Below, one piece after another: positions 33,677-46,699 of a DNA stretch of 50,685 nucleotides. The stretch comes from Pseudomonadota bacterium (GTDB lineage: Bacteria; Pseudomonadota; Gammaproteobacteria; Burkholderiales; JAKAFK01), in contig JAKAFK010000021.1 in the NCBI GenBank assembly GCA_021817985.1, positions 1 through 50,685 on the forward strand, in the 5' to 3' direction. Positions within the stretch are counted from its first letter, which is position 1, and each line of letters opens with the position of its first letter. Under the pieces are notes generated by a model, which made no database searches, had not been told where the DNA came from, and saw only the letters and a program-made list of their open reading frames with translations. The position numbers and the translations under genes were made by a program.

Positions 33677-34045
33677 CTAATACGTGAAGGTGACCACGTC
33701 GTCATCCATCGCCTGCTGGATGACGTAGGCCCCGCCGACGGTCTCCTCGATCTCGGGGATGAGATCGTCGCCCCAAAGCTCGCGGGTCGGCGTGCACACT
33801 TTGAACTTGACGCCCGCGTCATGGGCATCCTTGATGAAGTCGTACACGCTCTTCGGGGACCCCTCGATGACGTGCAACTTCTCCGCCACGCCTTTTTTGG
33901 CGAGTTCCCCGGAGCGTGCCGTCAGGATCACTTCGACTTCGTATTCCATCGCCGCCGCGACCGTTGCCTGGAAAAAGGGGGCGCCCAGTTCCGAGGGGTT
34001 GGAGGGATCGGTGTTGACCATCACGATCATCAGTTTGTCTGCCAT
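33677..34045 (-). CDS. DsrE-family protein
   Basis: 122 residues: KLMIVMVNTDPSNPSELGAP at the N-terminus, FFQATVAAAMEYEVEVILTA, and a single cysteine in VKFKVCTPTRELWG. This is the DsrE/DsrF-like fold, small proteins that often carry a reactive cysteine for sulfur transfer or redox relay. No DsrF or DsrH partner is adjacent, so the role is open. ATG 34045 preceded by AAGGA. It sits between galU (128 bp upstream) and hpt (15 bp downstream). Confidence 0.8.
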   Translation of the reverse strand: MADKLMIVMVNTDPSNPSELGAPFFQATVAAAMEYEVEVILTARSGELAKKGVAEKLHVIEGSPKSVYDFIKDAHDAGVKFKVCTPTRELWGDDLIPEIEETVGGAYVIQQAMDDDVVTFTY

Positions 34046-34173
34046 GTTCCTTCTCCGATCATTCAGAGTATGCTACGAGTCTGACGGGCAGACGCGCATT
34101 ATAGTCGATAGGCCAGGCTTGTTTTCGAGGCGCCTTACCTCGATCCCTTGTGGCCGCGTTCCCGCCTCGCCGG

Positions 34174-35070
34174 TCACCTGCTTCCCTGCGTGCCACCGGC
34201 CACGATCGACGTCAGATACTGCCGGAACTCATCTCCCACCTCGCCATGCTTCAACGCATATTCAACCGTCGCCTTCAAATAGCCCAGCTTGGATCCGCAG
34301 TCATAGCGGATCCCTTTGAACTCGTAGGCAAGCACCTGCTGCTCCTTGACCAAAGCCGCGATGGCGTCGGTCAACTGGATTTCCCCCCCTGCTCCCGCCC
34401 GCGCGTTCTGCAGGTGGTGGAAGACCCGCGGCGTGAGGATATAGCGGCCCACCACCCCCAAGTTGGACGGCGCTTCCGCCGGTTTCGGCTTCTCCACCAA
34501 CCCCAAGATCTTGTGAATCCCGTCGGAAAGAGGCTGTGCGTCGACAATCCCGTACTGGGACGTTTCCTGCGGCGCCACCATCTGCACCCCGAGCACCGAG
34601 CACTGGTAGTAATCGTACAGTTCGACCATCTGCCGCATCACGGGCGGCTGTCCCTGCCCATCGATCAGGTCGTCGGCCAACATCACCGCGAACGGATCGT
34701 CGTTGATCACGGGCCTCGCCATCAGCACCGCATGTCCCAGGCCCAGCGCTTCCACCTGCCGGATGAAGATGCACGACACGTGGCTCGGGATGATTGAGCG
34801 CACCATCTCGAGCATTTTCGTCTTGCCGCGCGCCTCCAACTCGGTCTCCATTTCGTAGGCCTTGTCGAAGTGATCCTCGATCGAGCGCTTGGTGCGACCG
34901 GTGATGAAGACAAGGTCCGTGATGCCGGCCGCCAGGGCCTCCTCGACGGCATATTGGATAAGCGGCTTGTCCACAATCGGCAACATCTCCTTGGGACTCG
35001 CCTTGGTCGCCGGAAGGAACCGCGTTCCCATTCCGGCAACCGGAAAAACCGCCTTCGTAATCTTGTGCAT
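34174..35070 (-). CDS. galU: UTP-glucose-1-phosphate uridylyltransferase
   Basis: 298 residues: [20 protein letters not shown] and [20 protein letters not shown] form the nucleotide site, followed by [12 protein letters not shown] (catalytic aspartates) and the C-terminal [19 protein letters not shown]. It makes UDP-glucose for envelope glycans and glycosyltransferases. ATG 35070 lies 2 bp after the ligA stop codon; a TTG at 35076 would overlap it. Confidence 0.96.
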   Translation of the reverse strand: MHKITKAVFPVAGMGTRFLPATKASPKEMLPIVDKPLIQYAVEEALAAGITDLVFITGRTKRSIEDHFDKAYEMETELEARGKTKMLEMVRSIIPSHVSCIFIRQVEALGLGHAVLMARPVINDDPFAVMLADDLIDGQGQPPVMRQMVELYDYYQCSVLGVQMVAPQETSQYGIVDAQPLSDGIHKILGLVEKPKPAEAPSNLGVVGRYILTPRVFHHLQNARAGAGGEIQLTDAIAALVKEQQVLAYEFKGIRYDCGSKLGYLKATVEYALKHGEVGDEFRQYLTSIVAGGTQGSR

Positions 35071-35072
35071 GG

Positions 35073-38239
<3,167 letters not shown>

Positions 38240-38344
38240 ACCACCCATTCCCCGCTTGACATGTCGCTCACTATAGCAGCGATTTTATTTCTGAGCCCGC
38301 TGTCGAAAGGTCCGCCTATTTTACCGCGCATTGGCTTCGTCCGC

Positions 38345-41300
38345 TCAAGTGGACAGGCCTTCCGTGAGCTGCAACGCCGCTTCGACATCGACGGCAACAA
38401 CACGCGAGACACCGGATTCTTGCATGGTCACCCCGACCAGCTGGTGGGCCATTTCCATTGCGATCTTATTGTGGCTAATGAAGAGAAACTGCGTGTGCGC
38501 GGACATGGTCTTCACGAGTTCGCAAAAGCGTTCGGTATTGGCATCGTCCAGAGGCGCATCCACCTCGTCGAGCAGGCAGAAAGGCGCCGGATTGAGCTGG
38601 AATAGCGCGAATACCAAGCTCAGCGCCGTCAACGCCTTCTCGCCGCCGGACAACAAATGGATGGAACTGTTCTTCTTGCCGGGCGGCTGGGCGATCACCT
38701 GCACGCCCGCATCCAGTATCTCGTCACCCGTCAACACCAACTGCGCGCGTCCGCCCCCGAACAGGGTCGGAAAAAGCGCCACCATATGCGTGTTGACGGC
38801 TTCGAAGGTATGACTCAACCGCTCCCGCGTCTCCCGGTCGATGCGTCGGATCGCACCTTCGAGCGTCGCGACCGCTTCCCGCAGGTCGGCCGCTTGAGAC
38901 TCCAGGTAGCGATCGCGTTCCTCGGCAGCCTTGAGTTCTTCCAGTGCGGCCAGGTTGACCGCGCCAAGATCGGCGAGCGCGCCCTCCAAGCGGGCGATCT
39001 CGCCTTGCAGCGCGCCGGGCTTTTCCTTGCGCTGCATGAGTTCGGCAATCTCGGCCGGTGTGAGCCCGGCCGCCGCCAAAGCCTCGTCGATACGCTCGAC
39101 GTTCAGCCTGGCCTCCTGTTCCTTGAGCCGCGCCTCGCCCAGTTTTGCCCGCAAAGGCTCAAGCCCCCGCTCGATCGACAAGCGCTCCTTGTCAAGCGCG
39201 GCCAGGCGCTCGGTCAAGCTCACCAACGCCTCCCGCGCAAGCCGCATCGTTTGCTCCCTTGCCTCGCGCGCCGTCACGGCTTCACCCAGCGCCCGGCGAA
39301 TCGGCTCGTCGTCGAACGCATCCTGCGAGCGGGCCAGTGCCTGCAGCCGTCCCTCAAGCTCTGCGACGCTCTCCGTCAGGCCCTTGAGCGCGTTGCGTGC
39401 ATCGGCGATGCGGCTGATCGCCGACCGTTCCGCGTAGTGCGCCTCTTGCGCGGCACGCTCTGCCGCCGCAGCCCCCGCGCGGCCGGCCGTAAGCCGCTTC
39501 TCCGCCTCTGTGCGCGCGTCCACCGCATCTTGCACCGCCTCGCGCAACGCTTCGATTTCCGTGTCGAAGCCCGCCCGATTGGCCAACGCCTTTTGGCGTT
39601 GCTCCGTTTCCTCCCGCATCCGCTCCAAGAGCTCCGCCCGTTCGCCAGCCACTGCCGCGGCGCGCGCCTCCAGATGCTCCCGGCGTTGGGAGAGCTTGAC
39701 GGCGTCCATCTGCAACCGGTGCTGGGCTTGCCGCGCTTCGGCCGCCTCTTTGCGCAGCCGCCCGAGCGCGTCCTTCGCTTCATCCCGGACCCGTTCTGCA
39801 CCCTGCACCTGCTCCCTAAGGACCGGCAACCGTTCCTCGCATCGGGCCAAGCTCCCCTCCAGCCCTTCAATCTCGCGGCTTCGCGCAAGAAAGCCATCGG
39901 CCGCTGGCGCCGCGGCGGGCAGAGAGACACTATGGCGCGTAAAGACATGCCCGTCCGGCAGAACGATCGTTCCCCCCGGCGGCAAGGCGTGCCGGACGGT
40001 CCAAGCCACGCGCACGCTCTCAGCGGTGTAGACGCCGATGAGCCAATCCGCGAGAACCGTGCGGAAGCCTTCCTGTCCCCTGCACGCCACCCGCGCGATC
40101 AGGGGACGCAAGCCTTCCATGGGTGGCGCGCCAGGCTCCGAGTTCGCGGCCTCGGCATCGAAGGCGGTAACCGGCGCAGGGGGCGCAGTCCCTGAGAGCC
40201 ATTGTTCCGCCATGCGGAAATCGGTGAGCGCCAGGGCATGCACGCGTTCTTCGAGCAACCGCTCGACGACGCCCTCCCATCCCGGCTCGACCTCGAGGCT
40301 TTCCCACAGCCGCCGGACGCCCTCCAACCCGTGACCTGCAAGCCAACCGCCAAGATCAGAGGCGCCGGCGAGCTCGCCCTGAAGTCGCACCAGAACCTCG
40401 CGCCTGGCCCCGATTTCGGCATGCTCCCGGCGGGCGCTTTCGAGGGCACGCACCGCCATTCTCACCGCCTCTTCACGCGCGGGTTCCTCCCTCTCGTGGC
40501 TCGCCTCGCTCCCCTCGAGCACGGCGAGCCGAGCGCCGGCCGCTGCCAATTGCTCCTGACAGCGCTTGAGATTGCTCTCATCTTCGGGGGTCCACGAGAC
40601 ATGCTCCTGCTGCAGCCTGCCCTCGCGCACCCTGATCTGCTCCAAGGTCTTGTCGGCATGCCGAATATGCGTGTCCTCGATCTCCCGGGCCTGCTTCAGC
40701 ATGGAGAGCTGCCGCTCCTTGTCGGCTGCCGCCTGCCGGCATGCGGCAGCCGATGCTTCGGCCGCGGCAAGCGCTTGGCGCGCTGCGGCGACAGCGGCCG
40801 CGGTCTTCTCAATCGCGGCCTGCGCGTCCGCCAACTGGGAAAGCGCCTGCCCAAGGCTGGCCTCGGAGGACGCCACCTGCGCGCGTTGGCGGTCGTAGTA
40901 GGCTTTCTGAGAAGCCATCTGCTCGGCGACCCTCGCCCGGTTTTCCCTGAGGTGGGCCAACTCCTGCTCCAGGCGCGCCGCCTCCGCGTTGGCGCCGTAC
41001 AGCGCGCCTTGTGCGTCCTCGAGGCGGGTGCCGGCCGCGGCCTGCTCCTCCCGGGCGAGCTCGAGATCTTTCTCGATCTGCCGCACGCGGGCCATGCGTT
41101 TTTCCAGTTCGAGGTCCATCTGCTCGGCTTGATGCGCGTAGCGCTCGCGCGAACCGCTCGCCTCGTCCCGCAAGGTCAGCCACAGGAGATTCCGATGGGT
41201 CTGCAACAAGCCCTGCAGGCGGTGGTATTCTTCCGCCACCTGCGCCTGGGCGGCCAAGCGGGCCCGTTGGGCGCCCAGTTCTTGCCGGATGTCGTCGACC

Positions 41301-41878
41301 CGTTCGAGATGCTCGCGGGTGTCCGACAGCCGCGCTTCGGTCTCCTTGCGCCTGTCCTTATACTTCGAGATGCCGGCAGCCTCTTCGAGAAAGACGCGCA
41401 GCTCTTCCGGACGCGCCTCAATGATCCGGGAAATCATGCCCTGCTCGATGATGGCATAGGCGCGCGCCCCTAAGCCGGTGCCTAGGAAGATGTCCGTCAC
41501 GTCGCGACGGCGGACCTGCAGGTGATTGATGTAATAGGAGGAGTCGCCGTCGCGCGCAAGCACGCGCTTGACGGAAATCTCCGCGTACTGGCTCCATTGG
41601 CCGTGCGCGCGCCCGGCCGCATTGTCGAAGACAAGTTCCACGGACGCGCGGGCGACGGGCTTGCGGCTCGCGGACCCGCTGAAGATCACGTCCTGCATGG
41701 ATTCGCCGCGCAGCTGGCGCGCAGACGACTCGCCCAGAACCCATCGCACGGCATCGATCACGTTGGACTTGCCGCAGCCGTTGGGGCCGACCACCCCGAC
41801 GAGTTGGCCGGGAACCGGTATCGTGGTCGGGTCGACAAAGGACTTGAAACCCGCCAGCTTGATGTGGGTCAGACGCAA
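38345..41878 (-). CDS. smc: Chromosome segregation ATPase SMC
   Basis: 1177 residues. N-terminal ATPase head with Walker A in VVGPNGCGKSNVIDAV, long coiled coil (about 165-495), hinge (about 500-655, including GLEGVRRLWESLEVEPGWEG), second coiled coil (about 665-1030), then C-terminal head with signature LLSGGEKALTALSLVF and Walker B PFCLLDEVDAPLDDAN. SMC condenses and organises the chromosome. The start is TTG at 41878, exactly at the canonical N-terminus (RLTHIKLAGFKSF), with AAGG 9-10 nt upstream. Confidence 0.97.
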   Translation of the reverse strand: MRLTHIKLAGFKSFVDPTTIPVPGQLVGVVGPNGCGKSNVIDAVRWVLGESSARQLRGESMQDVIFSGSASRKPVARASVELVFDNAAGRAHGQWSQYAEISVKRVLARDGDSSYYINHLQVRRRDVTDIFLGTGLGARAYAIIEQGMISRIIEARPEELRVFLEEAAGISKYKDRRKETEARLSDTREHLERVDDIRQELGAQRARLAAQAQVAEEYHRLQGLLQTHRNLLWLTLRDEASGSRERYAHQAEQMDLELEKRMARVRQIEKDLELAREEQAAAGTRLEDAQGALYGANAEAARLEQELAHLRENRARVAEQMASQKAYYDRQRAQVASSEASLGQALSQLADAQAAIEKTAAAVAAARQALAAAEASAAACRQAAADKERQLSMLKQAREIEDTHIRHADKTLEQIRVREGRLQQEHVSWTPEDESNLKRCQEQLAAAGARLAVLEGSEASHEREEPAREEAVRMAVRALESARREHAEIGARREVLVRLQGELAGASDLGGWLAGHGLEGVRRLWESLEVEPGWEGVVERLLEERVHALALTDFRMAEQWLSGTAPPAPVTAFDAEAANSEPGAPPMEGLRPLIARVACRGQEGFRTVLADWLIGVYTAESVRVAWTVRHALPPGGTIVLPDGHVFTRHSVSLPAAAPAADGFLARSREIEGLEGSLARCEERLPVLREQVQGAERVRDEAKDALGRLRKEAAEARQAQHRLQMDAVKLSQRREHLEARAAAVAGERAELLERMREETEQRQKALANRAGFDTEIEALREAVQDAVDARTEAEKRLTAGRAGAAAAERAAQEAHYAERSAISRIADARNALKGLTESVAELEGRLQALARSQDAFDDEPIRRALGEAVTAREAREQTMRLAREALVSLTERLAALDKERLSIERGLEPLRAKLGEARLKEQEARLNVERIDEALAAAGLTPAEIAELMQRKEKPGALQGEIARLEGALADLGAVNLAALEELKAAEERDRYLESQAADLREAVATLEGAIRRIDRETRERLSHTFEAVNTHMVALFPTLFGGGRAQLVLTGDEILDAGVQVIAQPPGKKNSSIHLLSGGEKALTALSLVFALFQLNPAPFCLLDEVDAPLDDANTERFCELVKTMSAHTQFLFISHNKIAMEMAHQLVGVTMQESGVSRVVAVDVEAALQLTEGLST

Positions 41879-42001
41879 GATCGCCGCCTTGCGGTGCGTT
41901 CATGGCCGCAACGCCGATCAGGCACGCCGCCGCTCATTGCCGCGCACATTCTTGTCAACAGACTGGAAAGACAGGGTCGCTGCATGTCCCCGCGCTTCGC
42001 A

Positions 42002-42030
42002 TAGGCAACGCGCCTTGCCGAAGTTATAAT
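42002..42030 (+). promoter_or_regulatory. queF: Putative sigma-70 promoter of queF
   Basis: TATAAT at 42025-42030 is a perfect -10; TAGGCA at 42002-42007 matches the -35 at 4 of 6 with a 17-nt spacer. It lies 48 nt upstream of the queF start in the 199-bp gap between divergent smc and queF. Confidence 0.5.
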
Positions 42031-42077
42031 TTGAGGCGACCATTTTAGCCGAATTTGCGCCTGAGAGACCAAAGGTA

Positions 42078-42497
42078 ATGCCCACCCAACCCAGCAAGAC
42101 GCTCGAAACCTTCGACAACCCGAGGCCCGAACGGGATTATCACATCCATATGGAAATTCCCGAATTCACCTGCCTATGCCCGAAGACCGGCCAGCCGGAC
42201 TTCGCGACGCTCTATCTCGACTACATCCCCGACCGGACCTGCGTCGAGCTCAAGAGCCTCAAGCTCTACATCTGGTCGTACCGCAACGAAGGCGCTTTCC
42301 ACGAAGCCGTGACCAACCGCATTCTGGACGACTTGGCGCAGGCCACGCATCCGCGATTCATGCGTCTGACCGCCAAGTTCTATGTGCGAGGCGGCATCTT
42401 CACCCATGTCGCGGCCGAATACCGCCAACCCGGGTGGGTGCCGCAGCCCGCCGTCGAGCTCCAGCGCTTCGAATCCCAATCCAACACGCGTGGCTGA
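42078..42497 (+). CDS. queF: NADPH-dependent 7-cyano-7-deazaguanine reductase QueF
   Basis: 139 residues, the short (YkvM-type) QueF. The catalytic cysteine stands in [16 protein letters not shown], with the catalytic Asp seven residues on, followed by [20 protein letters not shown] (the E-S-K-S-x-K-Y-like NADPH motif) and [15 protein letters not shown]. It reduces preQ0 to preQ1 for queuosine in tRNA. AAAGG precedes ATG 42078. The following kinase gene overlaps by 8 bp. Confidence 0.95.
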   Translation: MPTQPSKTLETFDNPRPERDYHIHMEIPEFTCLCPKTGQPDFATLYLDYIPDRTCVELKSLKLYIWSYRNEGAFHEAVTNRILDDLAQATHPRFMRLTAKFYVRGGIFTHVAAEYRQPGWVPQPAVELQRFESQSNTRG

Positions 42498-43761
42498 GGC
42501 CTATCTCGGCATCGATTTCGGCACCAGCGGTGCTCGCGCCTGCGTGATCGATGGTCGGCGCGAGCCGCTGGCCGAAGCGCACATAGGCTTCACGCTCGAA
42601 GCTCGCCCCCAGGCGCCGACGCATTGGCGCGAGTGTCTGCTCGATCTCATCGCCCGCCTGCCGGCCCGCCTGCGGGCAAGGCTCCGGGCCGTCGCGCTGG
42701 ACGGCACGTCCAGCACTTGCCTGCTCCTCGACCGGAACGCCCGCCCCCTGGACGTTCCCTTGCTTTATCACGATATGCGCGCCACAAGGGAAGCGGCCGA
42801 GCTCGCCCAACTCGCGCCGCCGGACGCCGCTGTCCACAGCGCGTCCTCAAGCCTGGCAAAGCTCCTCTGGTATGCCCGCAATGCCGAATTTTCCAGAGCC
42901 GGATTCTTTGCCCACCAAGCCGACTGGCTCGCCCTGCAACTGCATGGCCAGCCCGGGCTGAGCGACTATCACAACGGCCTGAAGCTCGGCGTCGACGTCG
43001 AAGCGTTGCGATACCCCGATTGGCTGTTAAGCCTCCCCGTGGCACGCGTCTTGCCGCAGATCCTGTCCCCGGGGAAAGCGATCGGGCCCATCATGCACAA
43101 GACCGCTCAGGCGTTGGGGCTGCCGCATGAATGCATCGTGCGCTCGGGGACGACCGACAGCATCGCCGCGTTCCTCGCAACCGGCGCAAGGCAGGCGGGA
43201 CACGCGCTCACCTCGCTGGGCTCGACCCTGGTCATCAAATCGTTGAGCCACACCAGAGTCGATGCACCCGCCTTCGGGCTCTATAGCCACCGATTGGGAC
43301 CCCTGTGGCTCGTCGGGGGCGCATCCAATACCGGCGGAGCCGTGCTGCGGCGATTTTTCGATGATGGCGCGTTGGAAGCCCTCAGCGCGCAGATCCAGAC
43401 ATCCACCGCCAGCCCGCTCGATTATTATCCGCTGCTCGCTCCGGGCGAGCGCTTTCCCATCAATGACCCCGCCTACCCCCCGCGTCTGAGTCCCCGCCCG
43501 GCCGACGATCGCGCGTTCCTGCATGGGCTGCTGGAAGGCATCGCGCGCATCGAGGGGCGGGGCTACGAGCTCCTCATGGCGCTCGGTGCCACACCCGTTC
43601 AGCGCATCCTCACGGCCGGCGGAGGCGCCGGGAATGCGCCCTGGGCCCGGATCAGGGCACGGGTCACGGGCCTTCCCGTGGAAGCCGCCGCGCGCACGGA
43701 GGCCGCCTACGGTGCCGCCTTGCTTGCCGCCTGCGGCGAAAAGCTGCTATGTTTCGGGTAA
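42490..43761 (+). CDS. FGGY-family sugar kinase (D-ribulokinase-like)
   Basis: 423 residues. N-terminal phosphate loop [33 protein letters not shown], catalytic YHDMRA, central [16 protein letters not shown] and [13 protein letters not shown], then [15 protein letters not shown] and [10 protein letters not shown]. This short FGGY type with the [10 protein letters not shown] motif resembles plant and cyanobacterial D-ribulose kinases more than glycerol or xylulose kinases; the substrate is unproven. GTG at 42490 overlaps the queF stop by 8 bp, so it is co-translated with queF, an unusual pairing. Confidence 0.88.
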   Translation: MAEAYLGIDFGTSGARACVIDGRREPLAEAHIGFTLEARPQAPTHWRECLLDLIARLPARLRARLRAVALDGTSSTCLLLDRNARPLDVPLLYHDMRATREAAELAQLAPPDAAVHSASSSLAKLLWYARNAEFSRAGFFAHQADWLALQLHGQPGLSDYHNGLKLGVDVEALRYPDWLLSLPVARVLPQILSPGKAIGPIMHKTAQALGLPHECIVRSGTTDSIAAFLATGARQAGHALTSLGSTLVIKSLSHTRVDAPAFGLYSHRLGPLWLVGGASNTGGAVLRRFFDDGALEALSAQIQTSTASPLDYYPLLAPGERFPINDPAYPPRLSPRPADDRAFLHGLLEGIARIEGRGYELLMALGATPVQRILTAGGGAGNAPWARIRARVTGLPVEAAARTEAAYGAALLAACGEKLLCFG

Positions 43762-43793
43762 CTTGAAACAAGGTACGTTGCCGAGGCCGCCAC

Positions 43794-44345
43794 ATGGACT
43801 TGGATGCAATGCAGGGCGTGGTGATGCAGGCCAGCCTGCCTCTGCGCTGGGAAGCACGGGCAGACGTGCCCGAGTTCACCCTCGGGGGATGGATGCACGC
43901 CAACGTCGCATTGCTTGAGGGGCTGGCGACCCTCGAATCGCGGGGGACCGAGATCGACATACCGCCAGGCGAGGCCGCAGCACGCGCATTCGAGCGTCTG
44001 GAGGCCAAGCTCGACGTGTCGCTCATGCTGCTCGCGAGCGTCGTCACCTCCCACAACGGCCTGCCTCCTTGCGTGCCCGCCTCGCTCTCGGCGCAGGCGA
44101 TCGAATGGACGACACAGGACACGCAGCCGTTGCCGCAGCAACTGCTGATCCATGTATTCCTGAGCAGCCAGCTACCCCTCCCCTTGCGGCTGCCGGCCGA
44201 ACTCGCGCACGCGGAGCCACGCGCCGACGGTGTGCACGTGCGCGCCCGCTTCGTGCAATTGAGCGAGCCCATGGCCGATTGGCTCGAACGGACAATCTTC
44301 CGCCATCACCGCCGGCTCATCCAACGGCAAAACCGCACCCGGTAA
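43794..44345 (+). CDS. Atypical PilZ-like (tPilZ) protein, probable c-di-GMP-related
   Basis: 183 residues. KLDVSLMLLASVVTSHNGLP then VPASLSAQAIEW in the middle, and the C-terminal helix EPMADWLERTIFRHHRRLIQ, resemble the atypical PilZ domain proteins of proteobacteria, in which a C-terminal helix drives oligomerisation. The canonical RxxxR and DxSxxG c-di-GMP motifs are not visible, so ligand binding is uncertain. ATG 43794 has GAGG about 10 nt upstream. It lies 32 bp after the FGGY kinase and converges on the transporter gene. Confidence 0.6.
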   Translation: MDLDAMQGVVMQASLPLRWEARADVPEFTLGGWMHANVALLEGLATLESRGTEIDIPPGEAAARAFERLEAKLDVSLMLLASVVTSHNGLPPCVPASLSAQAIEWTTQDTQPLPQQLLIHVFLSSQLPLPLRLPAELAHAEPRADGVHVRARFVQLSEPMADWLERTIFRHHRRLIQRQNRTR

Positions 44346-44386
44346 CCCCCATTGCGCGCCTTGCGGGCTTCCGCCGAGTCGCGCAG

Positions 44387-45280
44387 TCAGGCCGCCTGCT
44401 CGTCGGTCTCGACCAGACACCCTGAGAAGAGGCTGGCCCCCACGATCATGGTCCCGCCGACCCATTCCCTCAGGGTCATCAGCTCATGGGCAAGAAAATA
44501 CGAGGAAATGGCCGCCACGACGAGTTCAAAGAGCAGAATCACGATCGCCTGGTTGGCGGACGAATGGCTAAGTCCGAATTGAATGGCCACGGTGGCGACG
44601 AAGACGATGGCGCCCAGCCCCGCCAGCGACAGCCAGCCGCTGGCGGGCAGTCCGGTCATCGCACGCCCGCCGTGCGCGGCCGCGAGAAAAACCGGCACCG
44701 CCGCCATCAGGGCTGCGCCCATCCAGACGGCCATGGACTTGAGATAGATGTCCAGGTGCGCCACGCGGCGCGTCAGGACATTGGTCAAGGCGAAGGCGAT
44801 GCCGGCGGAAAGCCCGAGCCACTCGGCGCCGTTGCGCGGCATCGGAAGCCCATATCTGGGCGCCCATAGCATGGTGACCGCCCCGGATACCGACAGAAGC
44901 ATCACCAGATATCCCAGCCGCGTGAGCCGCTCATGGAGAAGGAGGCGCGCGAAGAGCATGGTCCATAGCGGCGCCAAATAAAATAGGAGGAGAACCCGCA
45001 TGATCTCGCCATGCAGGACGGCCAACACGTAGGCGAGATTGGCCCAGCCTGCAGTGACGCCGATCGCGGCGAGCATGGCCCAATAGCCCTTTGCGGCGGG
45101 AAGGCGCCTGCGGAACGAAACAAGTCCCAAGGCAACCGACACGGCATACATCCCGAGGCTGCACAGCTCGCCCGAGAATCCTGCCTGATCGAGAAGCCGC
45201 AACGGGTACCAGATCAGTCCCCAGGTCAGGGCCCCCGTCAGCAGGCCGAAGACTGCGCCCACCTTTCGTTTTGAGTGCAC
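44387..45280 (-). CDS. EamA/DMT-superfamily transporter
   Basis: 297 residues with about ten hydrophobic segments in the two-times-five arrangement of EamA permeases (GAVFGLLTGALTWGLIWYPL at the start; AVLHGEIMRVLLLFYLAPLW; LAGLGAIVFVATVAIQFGL; ANQAIVILLFELVVAAISSY). Inner-membrane metabolite exporter or importer of unknown substrate. The GTG at 45280 has AAAGG 8-9 nt upstream; the longer frame upstream runs through the divergent dapC promoter and is not conserved-looking. Confidence 0.88.
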   Translation of the reverse strand: MHSKRKVGAVFGLLTGALTWGLIWYPLRLLDQAGFSGELCSLGMYAVSVALGLVSFRRRLPAAKGYWAMLAAIGVTAGWANLAYVLAVLHGEIMRVLLLFYLAPLWTMLFARLLLHERLTRLGYLVMLLSVSGAVTMLWAPRYGLPMPRNGAEWLGLSAGIAFALTNVLTRRVAHLDIYLKSMAVWMGAALMAAVPVFLAAAHGGRAMTGLPASGWLSLAGLGAIVFVATVAIQFGLSHSSANQAIVILLFELVVAAISSYFLAHELMTLREWVGGTMIVGASLFSGCLVETDEQAA

Positions 45281-45298
45281 CGATTGAACCTTTATAAT
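45271..45298 (+). promoter_or_regulatory. dapC: Putative sigma-70 promoter of dapC
   Basis: TTGAGT (45271-45276), 16-nt spacer, TATAAT (45293-45298), about 50 nt upstream of the dapC start and overlapping the start of the divergent transporter gene. Confidence 0.5.
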
Positions 45299-45349
45299 GA
45301 GCCCTTTTACGCCGGACGCCCGCAAAGGCCGACCTTTCGAGCCAATTTC

Positions 45350-46552
45350 ATGAATCCCAACATCGACCGCCTGCAGCCCTATCCGTTCCAGCGGCTTCGC
45401 CTGCTGCTGGATGGGGAAACCCCGCCCTCGGCGGTCCCGCACATTAACCTATCCATCGGCGAACCGAAACACCGGACGCCGGATTTTATCCGCACAGCCC
45501 TCGTCGAGGCGCTGGACGGACTGGGCGTTTACCCCGCCACGCAGGGCTCCGAGCCGCTGCGCGGCGCCATCGCCGCTTGGCTTAGGCGGCGCCATGGCCT
45601 GCGCGGACTCGATCCGTCGACGCAGGTATTGCCCGTGACCGGAAGCCGGGAAGCCCTGTTTTCCTTCGCGCAAGCGGTGGTGGATCCCACGCGCCGGCAG
45701 CCGGTCGTGGTCTCGCCCAATCCTTTCTACCAGATCTACGAAGGGGCTGCACTGCTCGCGGGCGCACAGCCCCACTTTCTCAACATGACCGCCACCCACG
45801 GCTTCGCCATGGACTGGTCGCAAATCGAGCCTGCCGTATGGGAACGCACGCAGTTGCTGTACGTCTGTTCCCCGGGCAATCCGACCGGAACCGTCCTGTC
45901 GATGGAGGACTGGAAGGCCATCTTCGAGCGGGCCGACACCTATGGTTTCGTCATCGCCGCCGACGAGTGCTATTCGGAGCTCTATTTCGACGAAGAGGCG
46001 CCGCCACTCGGCGCCTTGCAGGCGGCGCAAGCGCTGGGGCGGGACGATTATGCGCGGCTCGTCGTGTTCAGCAGTCTCTCCAAGCGTTCGAGCGTACCGG
46101 GACTGCGCTCCGGGTTCGTGGCAGGCGATGCGCGGATACTCGCCCAATTCCTGCTCTACCGCACCTACCATGGTTGCGCCATGAGTCCCGCGGTGCAAGC
46201 CGCCAGCATCGCCGCATGGTCGGACGAAGCACACGTGAAGGCCAACCGCACGCTGTATCGGCGCAAATACGAAGCGGTGACCCCGCTCCTCCAAGCCGCG
46301 CTCGATGTGGACCGGCCGCCCGCCGGATTCTATCTGTGGGCGCGCACGCCGATCCCTGACACCGACTTCGCGCGGCAGCTCTATCGCGATTATAATGTAA
46401 CCGTTTTGCCCGGCAGCTTCCTCGCGCGTGAGGCGCATGGGGTCAATCCAGGACAGGATTTCGTGCGCATTGCCCTGGTCGCGGACGAGCCTTCATGCAT
46501 CGAAGCGGCCACGCGCATCGCCGAATTTGCCGGCAAAATCATGGGCCGCTAG
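45350..46552 (+). CDS. dapC: N-succinyldiaminopimelate aminotransferase
   Basis: 400 residues, fold-type I aminotransferase: LSIGEPKHRTPDFI at the N-terminus, VLPVTGSREALFSFAQAV, VCSPGNPTGTVLS (Asn for PLP), AADECYSELYFDE, SSLSKRSSVPGLRSGFVAGD (Schiff-base Lys) and FVRIALVADE (carboxylate-binding Arg). The GEP start and the neighbouring dapD and dapE identify it as the succinyl-DAP aminotransferase of lysine/meso-diaminopimelate synthesis. ATG 45350 begins the conserved region. Confidence 0.93.
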   Translation: MNPNIDRLQPYPFQRLRLLLDGETPPSAVPHINLSIGEPKHRTPDFIRTALVEALDGLGVYPATQGSEPLRGAIAAWLRRRHGLRGLDPSTQVLPVTGSREALFSFAQAVVDPTRRQPVVVSPNPFYQIYEGAALLAGAQPHFLNMTATHGFAMDWSQIEPAVWERTQLLYVCSPGNPTGTVLSMEDWKAIFERADTYGFVIAADECYSELYFDEEAPPLGALQAAQALGRDDYARLVVFSSLSKRSSVPGLRSGFVAGDARILAQFLLYRTYHGCAMSPAVQAASIAAWSDEAHVKANRTLYRRKYEAVTPLLQAALDVDRPPAGFYLWARTPIPDTDFARQLYRDYNVTVLPGSFLAREAHGVNPGQDFVRIALVADEPSCIEAATRIAEFAGKIMGR

Positions 46553-46699
46553 GGGTCACCGGGAAAGGCGACGGGCGGTGGATCATTCTCAGATAGCACT
46601 CGACACGGAGAGCGGGATGGGAGGCTGGATTCCTTCAGCCGCGCTATCCCACCCGGCAAGATCGCCGCGGTTTCCCGCCCCCATAAGGAACGCTGATTG

